Shown here one piece after another: positions 57,218 to 64,000 of a DNA stretch of 64,000 nucleotides; the first letter of the stretch is position 1; each line of letters begins with the position of its first letter. The stretch is from the NCBI GenBank assembly GCA_021801025.1, contig JAJYYK010000006.1:111026-175025 (forward strand). The letters run 5' to 3'. A program made the translations under genes and the position numbers. The notes beneath the pieces were generated by a model. That model ran no database searches, was not told the DNA's origin, and saw only the letters and a list, made by a program, of their open reading frames with translations. Source of the stretch: Pseudomonadota bacterium. GTDB taxonomy: Bacteria; Pseudomonadota; Gammaproteobacteria; Burkholderiales; Sulfuriferulaceae.

Positions 57218-59314
57218 CTATTGTGGTTGCGAAGGATGTAGCGGGGGGAGAACTGGCGCTTTAATGTCTGGTAGCACAGGGTCTTTCGCCATCTGCGTTT
57301 TGCGTTGTACGCCGGAAATATATTCATAGCGGTCATTGGTGAGCCCCGCGTAGTCACCCTTGCTGCGCAAGACATAAGGCCGCAAAAACACCATCAGATC
57401 GGTTTTGGTGCGAACACGGTTTTTATAACGGAACAGCGTACCCAGATAGGGGATATCCCCCAAAACAGGTACTTTCGATATGCTTTCCGAGACCGAGTTC
57501 TGAATCAGCCCCCCCAAAACGATGATTTGACCATCGTCAACCAGTACAGTAGAGTCGATGGACCGCAGGTTGGTCGTCGGTCCGGAAGGGTTGTTCAGCG
57601 TAGTGGCATCGACACTCGACACTTCCTGGTAAATCTGGAGCTGGATTGATCCACCCTGAGAAATCTGGGGCTTGATCTGCAGAGTCAATCCCACATCTTT
57701 GCGGTCGTAGGTTTGAAACGGAGTGATCGTCGTGGTGGCGCCTGTCTGGGCATAAGAGCCAGTCACCAGGGGAATGTTTTGACCTACCACGATCTTGGCC
57801 TGCTCGTTATCCAGTGTCAACAGATCCGGTGTAGACAAAATATTGGCCTTGTCTTCTGTTTCCAGTGCTTGCGCCAACACACTCAGATTCAGTACGTTAC
57901 CAATGCCAGGGATGTTAATTTGACCATTCACAATACCGATATTGAGTCCTTGTCCAACACTGGTAATATTGGACGCCGCACCAATAATATTGGTGCCAGC
58001 GCCCGGCGCGCCAAAATTGGTGCCGCCGAACAATTGTGAGCCACCGCCATTGATCCCATTCAAATCCTGCCACTGAACACCGAATGCGGCGGCTTTGGTC
58101 GCGTCTACTTCGACAATTAACGCTTCAATGAAAATTTGCGCACGCCGTTCGTCCAGTTTTTCAACCACCGCACGCAAATTATTGTAAACGGCTTCTGGTG
58201 CAGTAATAATCAGGGAATTGGTTGCTGCATCGGCCTGAATCATTCCACCCCCGGAAGCTGGTGACGAGAGCGAAGCTGTTTGCAGCAAAGCCGGTGTCGT
58301 CGATACGGAAGACGACGGCGTTGAGCTCGGGGAGGAAGATGAGGAAGCAGTGGTCGATGACGATGAGGACGATGGTGAAGAAGATGCGCCACCCGATTGC
58401 GCGGAAGACTTCATGGAAGCCGTTGGCGCCGGGGTGCTGGTTTCTCCAGTGATCACGTCGCTCAAAGTCTGGGCAAGCTTGGTTGCATCTGCATTTTTGA
58501 GATAAATGACATGGATGTTTTCCGTTTCTCCGGTCGAGACATCCAGCTTTTCAATCAGCCGGCGGAGCATGGACACGCGCGCTGCATTCCTCGAATCCAG
58601 TATCAGACTGTTGGTGCGGACATCCACCACCACGCTGACATGCTGGCTTGGATCAGGAACCGCGCCCGGGGCGTTGCTATCGGCGGTCATTCGTTCGATG
58701 ATTCGTGCAATATCGAGGGCAGAAGCATGGTGAAGCGGAACGATGACTGCATCATCACCAGGCTGATCAATGGCATCAATAATGTGATCGATACGTTTGA
58801 GGTTGTCGGCGTAATCAGTGATCACCAGGGTGTTGCTGTCGGGGTAGGCGGCAATGGTGTTGTTGGGGGAGATGAGCGGACGCAAGACAGGAATCAATTG
58901 GCCAGCAGACTGATGCTTAAGCACATAAACCTGCGTCACGACTTCGCCACCTGAAGGCACAGTGAGACCCAGTGTTTTAGAATAATTCAGTTTGGCATCC
59001 GCTTCGGGCATGATTTTGGTCACGCCATTCGATTCAACGGCTGCAAATCCTTGAAGACGGAGCGCAGAAAGCAATATGGGGTAGACCATGGCGCGTGAAA
59101 CCGGCTTGGATGAAACAATATTCACAGTTCCCTTGACACGGGGATCGATCAGAAAATTTTTACCGGTAATCAGCCCAACAGCTTTAATCACAGACACCAC
59201 GTCAGAGTTGACAAAGTTGAGTGTAATGTTTTCATCTTCGGCCTGAAGATTTCCACTCAGAAAAACGAACAAGAATAAGAAGGCAAAGATTATTTTTTGA
59301 CGGGTCACGAACAC
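57218..59314 (-). CDS. gspD: Type II secretion system secretin GspD
   Basis: 698 aa. Signal peptide to about residue 25 (LSGNLQA-EDE), N0 domain from ENITLNFVNSDVVSVIKAVG, then N1-N3 repeats, and the secretin gate from about 480 with DLLTLDNEQAKIVVGQNIPLVTG and VLVDDGQIIVLGGLIQ. A 64-residue stretch (about 292-355) in N3 is almost pure Ser, Pro, Thr and Ala; such inserts occur in other secretins but rarely so Ser-rich. No S-domain for a pilotin is evident at the end. Confidence 0.96.
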   Translation of the reverse strand: MFVTRQKIIFAFLFLFVFLSGNLQAEDENITLNFVNSDVVSVIKAVGLITGKNFLIDPRVKGTVNIVSSKPVSRAMVYPILLSALRLQGFAAVESNGVTKIMPEADAKLNYSKTLGLTVPSGGEVVTQVYVLKHQSAGQLIPVLRPLISPNNTIAAYPDSNTLVITDYADNLKRIDHIIDAIDQPGDDAVIVPLHHASALDIARIIERMTADSNAPGAVPDPSQHVSVVVDVRTNSLILDSRNAARVSMLRRLIEKLDVSTGETENIHVIYLKNADATKLAQTLSDVITGETSTPAPTASMKSSAQSGGASSSPSSSSSSTTASSSSSPSSTPSSSVSTTPALLQTASLSSPASGGGMIQADAATNSLIITAPEAVYNNLRAVVEKLDERRAQIFIEALIVEVDATKAAAFGVQWQDLNGINGGGSQLFGGTNFGAPGAGTNIIGAASNITSVGQGLNIGIVNGQINIPGIGNVLNLSVLAQALETEDKANILSTPDLLTLDNEQAKIVVGQNIPLVTGSYAQTGATTTITPFQTYDRKDVGLTLQIKPQISQGGSIQLQIYQEVSSVDATTLNNPSGPTTNLRSIDSTVLVDDGQIIVLGGLIQNSVSESISKVPVLGDIPYLGTLFRYKNRVRTKTDLMVFLRPYVLRSKGDYAGLTNDRYEYISGVQRKTQMAKDPVLPDIKAPVLPPLHPSQPQ

Positions 59315-59386
59315 AGACTTTCACATAAGTTAAATCTATGGGAGCTCAGCGCATGTCGCGCAGGCTCCCCCAAGATGTTTTTGTCA

Positions 59387-59421
59387 CCGAAAGCCCGCCA
59401 TGCAACAGCGCGGGTTTTCGG
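59387..59421 (-). terminator. Terminator-like hairpin after the OmpA gene
   Basis: On the minus strand CCGAAAACCCGC pairs with GCGGGCTTTCGG around an 11-base loop (59421-59387), followed by TGACAAAAAC. Located in the 119-base gap between ompA-type gene and gspD, 13 bases past the stop. Confidence 0.65.
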
Positions 59422-59433
59422 CGATGTAACCAG

Positions 59434-60561
59434 TTACTGTATACGACGTTCGACCGTGATTTGCTCAACTTCCACTCGCCGGTTCGGTGCCAGGCATTTG
59501 ATCAGATCAGCACGTTTTTTATTCGTACACTTCACAACAGGATCTGCAAAACCCTTGCCCTGAACTCTCAGCCGATTGCCGTCAACACCCTTGCTGATGA
59601 GGTAATCTTTGACAGCGACTGCCCGGCGTTCTGACAAATTCATGTTGTATTTGGCAGACCCGATTCGATCGGTATAACCCGTAATCATGACATGCTCAAT
59701 TGAGCTGTCATGGTTCAGAGCGTGTGCGATTTCATCCAGCTTGGGCTGCGAGCTGCGCAGTTCAGTGCTGTCAAAAGTAAACAGCTCCATTGCCGACATT
59801 GTGTATTTTTGAAAATGCGGCGCAGGTGGTGGTGTGACGATCACGACGACAGGTGCGGGCGCAGGTTCCGGGGCTGCAACGACGGGCTGAGGTGCCGGGG
59901 CAGGCGCAGCCTTGTGACCAAACCGGTAGATCAGGCCTAACGAGAAAACATCAATGTCGCCCATGTTGCCGACGGCATCATTGATCCGGTAGCGTTCTGC
60001 CTCAGCGCGCACGTCGATCGATTCGGTCACCGCATATTGCAGCCCGGCACCGAAATCGTAGTTGGTATCCCACTTGCTCGGGGTGGTAGGCGAAAGCACA
60101 TTCACTGCGCCGGTCCCGCTAAAGGAATCCTGCGCTTGCGCATAATCTACGCCGACCCGACCAAACGCTGAAAATTTCTGGGTAATGGGGAGGATGCCCA
60201 CTGCATCCATATTTACCCCATTTAGCCGTATATTACCGTTTAAGATACCCGGGGGTACAGTCCGCGCCGCAAACCCGAATTGTCCCAGATCGAAGTAACC
60301 GCCTTCCAGCGCAAAGTACGGGTTGAACTGATAACCACCAAAAATCTTGAAGGCGGTGCTGTTGCCCTCATTGCTGATCGATGTGGTGGAATAGCCGCTT
60401 GCAGCCAAGCCATTCATGATTCGCCCATCATCGATTTTTGCTCTTGACTCGCCCACATTGGCTCCGCCATACCAGCCCACATCGTCGGCTACCGCATACG
60501 GGCTGATGATCGCGACAAAGGCGACTAGACCCAGCGTTCCTGAGACTCTTTTTAAACTCAT
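59434..60561 (-). CDS. OmpA family outer-membrane protein
   Basis: 375 aa from ATG 60561 (GGAGAAAATC upstream); the frame reaches 60606 but lacks a site. Signal peptide ending ISPYAVA-DDVGWYGG, an eight-strand OmpA_membrane barrel (VGWYGGANVGESRAK ... FGHK), a Pro/Ala hinge (about 225-255), and the C-terminal OmpA domain that binds peptidoglycan (VMITGYTDRIGSAKYNMNLSERRA, CLAPNRRVEVE). Paired cysteines CTNKKRADLIKC suggest a disulfide. Confidence 0.95.
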   Translation of the reverse strand: MSLKRVSGTLGLVAFVAIISPYAVADDVGWYGGANVGESRAKIDDGRIMNGLAASGYSTTSISNEGNSTAFKIFGGYQFNPYFALEGGYFDLGQFGFAARTVPPGILNGNIRLNGVNMDAVGILPITQKFSAFGRVGVDYAQAQDSFSGTGAVNVLSPTTPSKWDTNYDFGAGLQYAVTESIDVRAEAERYRINDAVGNMGDIDVFSLGLIYRFGHKAAPAPAPQPVVAAPEPAPAPVVVIVTPPPAPHFQKYTMSAMELFTFDSTELRSSQPKLDEIAHALNHDSSIEHVMITGYTDRIGSAKYNMNLSERRAVAVKDYLISKGVDGNRLRVQGKGFADPVVKCTNKKRADLIKCLAPNRRVEVEQITVERRIQ

Positions 60562-60670
60562 GATTTTCTCCAAAATAACTTGGTGGGACTCACCGAACCC
60601 CACCAATATCCCCGGCGTTTCCGGAATGTCTGATGTAATTGAAACGTTTACGCAAAAAACTTATGCCCGC

Positions 60671-62002
60671 TTACTGGCAGGTAGAAGGTGCGCTCGGATT
60701 TCCCGGTACAGACACATCGCTGGTATCGAATGTGAATGCGCCGCTTGTCGTGATTGCGCCAGCCAGTAATCGGCCGCAGGACGATGAAGAAGTGCCCATC
60801 GTAATGGATGTGTCAGCCAGTATGTTTCCCTGGAATAGCGCATACGTGCCGATTGTCGCGGAACTGCCGACTTGCCAGAATACATTTGAAGCTTTGGCAC
60901 CATTGATGAGTACAATTGTGCTACCCGGCGCACCGGACGCACCGGCAGCTGTTGTGAGTGCAGAAGGTGTCTGGAAGATGAACATGGAATTAGTATTCCC
61001 TTTGCCATCCAATGTCAGCGTTCCGGTTACGCCGATCGTCGAATTGGTCGCCGAGATATAGACGCCGGGCGGAAGCGTGGCGTTGCCCGCGCAACCTATC
61101 CCCGAACCGGCACCCCCTCCAGTTCCTATTGTTCCGCAACCGAGTACAGTCGCTCCCGGCAGATTCGCGGGAGTAATACTGTTATATGCCGTTTTCAAGT
61201 CAGCCATGACCGCATTGGCAGTGGTTGTGTCCGGATAGGTGGGCGTGACGACCGTTCCACTGTTCACTGTGGGTGGCGAACCTCCGCAAGTACCCATACC
61301 TGCCGTGCCGGAACCGCCAGGAACCGCCACAGCATTACACGTGGCGGTTGGGTCGAACACCACGCTGCCATTCACGACGCTTAGCGGGGTGGTGGATGTG
61401 TTGGTCACACCAGCGGCTGATGCTATTCCGTAGGTAGTGGCCAGACCAAGATTGACCGGTGCAGGCCCCGTTGAGGCCGGTGTTGTTGTGGTGAAGCTCC
61501 ATGCAATGGGGCATGACATGGGCGTGCCTGCCGCACTCGTCACTGTACTGTAGATCACCGCATTGTATTGCGTTCCTGGTAATAGAGCCGCTGCAGTGGT
61601 TAATGTGGCTACGTTGGTAGAAGCATTGTAGGCTATTGAAGCCGGTGCAAGAACTGTCCCGCCAGCCGGGGCAAGGGTGAAGCTGCTTGTGTTGATTGTG
61701 CTTGAATTCATCGCCATACTGAATGTGGCAGAGACAAGAGTGCCGTTGTTGGCTATGCCGGTGGTGCTGGTTGGCACCGCTGGATTACCATTGGTAGGAT
61801 TCGTGGCCGTGACCGTCGGTATCGTAACGCCGACCGCGCAGGATGGATTCGGTGTGCCTGGGGTGCTGGATCCCGGAGGAGGGGTGCCAGTAGGGGGCGC
61901 CGTGTTCGAGCCCAGTATCGGGGATTTGCCTCCGCCACACCCCGCAATCGACACGGACAGCAGCATGGCAAAAAGCCATATAAATCGCTTGGAATAGTTC
62001 AT
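60671..62002 (-). CDS. DUF3494 (ice-binding-type) lipoprotein with Ig-like domain
   Basis: 443 aa from ATG 62002 (AAGGA 8 bases upstream). Lipobox SIAGC with Cys22, then a Pro/Thr/Gly linker, a Big_5/SbsA-type Ig-like domain (IPTVTATNPTNGNPAVPTSTT ... CPIAWSFTTTTPA) and the DUF3494 beta-helix from about 190 (VNLGLATTYGIASAAGVTNT) with MFIFQTPSALTTAAGA and VFWQVGSSATIGT, both hallmarks. DUF3494 includes ice-binding proteins and adhesins. Next to the T2SS and OmpA gene. Confidence 0.9.
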   Translation of the reverse strand: MNYSKRFIWLFAMLLSVSIAGCGGGKSPILGSNTAPPTGTPPPGSSTPGTPNPSCAVGVTIPTVTATNPTNGNPAVPTSTTGIANNGTLVSATFSMAMNSSTINTSSFTLAPAGGTVLAPASIAYNASTNVATLTTAAALLPGTQYNAVIYSTVTSAAGTPMSCPIAWSFTTTTPASTGPAPVNLGLATTYGIASAAGVTNTSTTPLSVVNGSVVFDPTATCNAVAVPGGSGTAGMGTCGGSPPTVNSGTVVTPTYPDTTTANAVMADLKTAYNSITPANLPGATVLGCGTIGTGGGAGSGIGCAGNATLPPGVYISATNSTIGVTGTLTLDGKGNTNSMFIFQTPSALTTAAGASGAPGSTIVLINGAKASNVFWQVGSSATIGTYALFQGNILADTSITMGTSSSSCGRLLAGAITTSGAFTFDTSDVSVPGNPSAPSTCQ

Positions 62003-62546
62003 TTTTAGTTTCCTTATTTTCTTTGTCATAATTGGACAGTTAGCAGGTAAGTTCGGGTTGGTTCGTCATTAACCTGTAGCAGGTAAACGATGAAGCACGA
62101 TCCTGGTCGAAACATAGTGATGTTCCCCAGTGTATTTTTACCAATGTACTGCATGGTTCGTCTGTGCGTTTGCGCACATTAAAGTTATTTTTAATGCCTA
62201 TGGTTTTTTGGAATGATTCAATATTGAACTGATAGCCAAGACGCAAGTTGGGAATGATCCACTTTAACTTTGGCAAACTGCAAGATTTGACTGGATTGAA
62301 AGGAAATTGACTGCCATTTAATTGAACGGGGTATATTATCAGCGTATTTTTGGGTACCTGGAACAAAATTCCCTCATAAAAGCGGTAAAATCCGCTACCG
62401 CCTGGATTGTTTTCGCATGATTTGACTGCTAATGTTATGGCAGCGTGGCGGTGTGACTCATGCGCCAATGAAATAAGGTTTTTATATCAAACACAAGCGA
62501 GGATGCGTGCGGTGCAAAGTATAAGTTATCTCAGCAAGGATAAAGG
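62003..62546. other. Gene-poor region upstream of tyrS
   Basis: 544 bases. A minus-strand frame at 62040-62468 (142 codons) is open, but its composition, many Cys/His/Asn and lack of a ribosome-binding site argue against it. The right edge (GCAAGGATAAAGG) provides the tyrS ribosome-binding site. No RNA gene recognised. Confidence 0.45.
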
Positions 62547-63785
62547 ATGGAATTTTCGACAACAGAGGGAAGTGTCGTGATGGATACAGCAGTACAAGAA
62601 GCCTTGCAAACCATTAAGCGGGGTTGTGATGAGCTGCTCGTGGAGCAGGAGCTTATCGAAAAATTGAAAAGCGGGCGGCCCTTGCGCGTGAAAGCCGGCT
62701 TTGACCCCACTGCACCGGATTTACACCTGGGGCATACGGTATTGTTGAACAAGTTACGCCAATTGCAGGAAATGGGGCATCACATTCTATTCCTGATCGG
62801 TGATTTTACGGGCATGATCGGCGATCCCACAGGAAAGAATGCGACGCGTCCGCCATTAACGCGCGAACAGGTGCTGGACAATGCACGGTCCTATCGTGAA
62901 CAGGTGTTTAAAATACTCAATCCGGCATTGACGGAAGTGGTATTTAACTCCACATGGATGGACCAGCTGGGTGCTTCGGGCATGATCCGTCTTGCGGCGC
63001 AACATACCGTGGCACGCATGCTGGAACGGGATGATTTTAACAAGCGATATAAAAACAACCAGTCCATTGCCATTCATGAGTTCATGTATCCGCTGGTACA
63101 GGGCTACGATTCCGTCGCGTTGAAAGCAGACCTTGAGCTGGGCGGGACCGACCAAAAATTCAACCTGCTCATGGGGCGGGAATTGCAAAAAAGTTATGGG
63201 CAATCACAGCAATGTATTTTGACGATGCCTTTGCTGGAAGGCCTGGATGGCGTCAATAAAATGTCCAAGTCGCTGGGGAATTACATCGGCATTACGGAAC
63301 CGCCGAATGAGATTTTTGGCAAATTAATGTCCATTTCCGATACGTTGATGTGGCGTTACATTGAATTGCTGTCGTCTGCATCCCTGGCGCAAATTCGTCA
63401 GTGGAAAGAAGATGTGGCTGCGGGAGCGAACCCCAGGCAGGTCAAAGTGGCGTTTGCGCAAGAAATGGTGACGAGATTCCACGATGCGGCGGCGGCGGAA
63501 TGGGCGTTACAGGATTTTGAAAACCGCTTTCGTCAAAATGGGGTGCCGGATGAGCTTGAAACGACCCGATTGTCTTCAACCGAAGGCGCGTTGCCGATTG
63601 CACAAGCAATAAAAATGGCAGGCTTGACCGCCAGCACATCCGAAGCCATGCGCATGATTGAGCAGGGTGGGGTCAAGCTGAATGGGGAAAAGCTGGTTGA
63701 TCGTGCCATGGTGTTGTCTGCCGGAACGGAATGGGTGCTGCAGGTGGGTAAAAGAAAGTTCGCGAAAATTATGATTTCAAAATGA
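62547..63785 (+). CDS. tyrS: Tyrosyl-tRNA synthetase
   Basis: 412 aa from ATG 62547 (AAAGG upstream); ATG 62580 ([10 protein letters not shown]) is closer to the usual start and is also possible. Class I core with HLGH at 60-63 (HIGH motif), KMSKS near 240, and [19 protein letters not shown]-terminal S4 RNA-binding domain ([14 protein letters not shown]) is present. This is the TyrZ-like type rather than E. coli TyrS-like. Precedes the rRNA operon. Confidence 0.96.
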   Translation: MEFSTTEGSVVMDTAVQEALQTIKRGCDELLVEQELIEKLKSGRPLRVKAGFDPTAPDLHLGHTVLLNKLRQLQEMGHHILFLIGDFTGMIGDPTGKNATRPPLTREQVLDNARSYREQVFKILNPALTEVVFNSTWMDQLGASGMIRLAAQHTVARMLERDDFNKRYKNNQSIAIHEFMYPLVQGYDSVALKADLELGGTDQKFNLLMGRELQKSYGQSQQCILTMPLLEGLDGVNKMSKSLGNYIGITEPPNEIFGKLMSISDTLMWRYIELLSSASLAQIRQWKEDVAAGANPRQVKVAFAQEMVTRFHDAAAAEWALQDFENRFRQNGVPDELETTRLSSTEGALPIAQAIKMAGLTASTSEAMRMIEQGGVKLNGEKLVDRAMVLSAGTEWVLQVGKRKFAKIMISK

Positions 63786-63855
63786 AATGCCATGGATTGC
63801 TCTGTCCTGTTAAAGCGTGTTGTGACGGTTTGATGACACTTTTTATTTAAAAGGA

Positions 63856-63883
63856 TTGACAGCCCTGTCGCCATCTGTATAAT
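63856..63883 (+). promoter_or_regulatory. Strong rRNA operon promoter
   Basis: Consensus TTGACA (63856-63861), 16-base spacer, consensus TATAAT (63878-63883), followed by GCGG and CTC, a GC-rich discriminator as in rrn P1 promoters. An A/T-rich tract (63840-63853) lies upstream, as an UP element would. Confidence 0.88.
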
Positions 63884-64000
63884 GCGGACCTCTCCACCAG
63901 CACCAGTGAAGAGCAAGCGAAAGCGGGCGAAGCGCGATGTGAAGGTGGAAGAAGGCAGATCTTTAAAAATTCGACGACTGATAAGAGTGGGTATTTGCTA
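63884..64000 (+). ncRNA. rRNA operon leader (boxA/boxC region), 16S beyond the window
   Basis: ATCTTTAAAAATTCGACGAC with GATAAGAGTGGG downstream (63958-63996) matches the pattern of the E. coli rrn leader around boxA (CTTTAACAATTTATCAG, then TGTGTGGGCA), which precedes 16S rRNA by about 100-150 bases. The 16S gene therefore probably starts just after position 64000. Confidence 0.82.

Noticed and set aside
62040..62468. 142-codon minus-strand open frame upstream of tyrS
   Set aside because: No ribosome-binding site, Cys/His/Asn-rich random-looking composition and no recognisable domain.

Overview
The window reads as a chromosomal segment of a betaproteobacterium with about 50% GC. An order Nitrosomonadales relative (Gallionella, Sideroxydans or Sulfuricella type) is my best guess. 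The guess rests on the queA-tgt-yajC-secD-secF order, purN followed by a DUF3108 gene, a gsp cluster with an inverted gspC, and the many short stress genes. It is inference, not a search result. Gene density is high, most genes have obvious orthologs, and no prophage, CRISPR array, tRNA or intact insertion sequence was seen.

Layout. 1-4630 (minus): queA, tgt, yajC, secD and the start of secF, for tRNA queuosine synthesis and protein export. 5049-9644 (plus): an eRF1-domain-like small protein, hemN, a 23S rRNA pseudouridine synthase and RimO-associated ycaO. 9733-11073: a REP pair, smpB (minus) and the ratA-rnfH pair. 11170-14225: guaB and guaA. 14361-19918: a diheme cytochrome c peroxidase facing away from a formaldehyde-detoxification operon (class III ADH, S-formylglutathione hydrolase, a second zinc ADH and a beta-hydroxyacid dehydrogenase). 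19919-21660 is the most eroded part: an IS-end-flanked 166-bp element, a fragment of a U32/UbiV-like gene, a PAQR/hemolysin III gene and one copy of a dispersed hairpin repeat. 21659-31686: ygiD, purE-purK-argA, a Cache-domain protein, ybiT-purN-DUF3108 and an MFS transporter. 31984-37492: a small Cys-rich protein, rplM-rpsI, argC, erpA, anmK and an M23 peptidase.

37830-47603 is a cluster of envelope and stress genes: DUF3096, AI-2E/PerM, CsbD, a 45-aa membrane protein, DUF2252, BON, YqjK-YqjE-YqjD, two tandem Crp/Fnr-type regulators and AsmA. Three intergenic sites in this cluster carry the same 5-4-5 palindrome (GTAYG-N4-CGTAC), the architecture used by FNR-family regulators. One regulator gene has an 8-base homopolymer exactly where its reading frame would have to shift to recover the N-terminus of its paralog. 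These two observations together are the most interesting signal in the window.

47776-59314 is a complete type II secretion core: gspD-E-(78-aa ORF)-F on minus, a convergent short gspC, then gspG-H-I-J-K-L-M-N plus a coupled DUF1624 acyltransferase-like gene. Next to it lie an OmpA-family protein and a DUF3494 ice-binding-type lipoprotein, then tyrS. The window ends in a strong promoter and leader of an rRNA operon whose 16S gene starts beyond position 64000.
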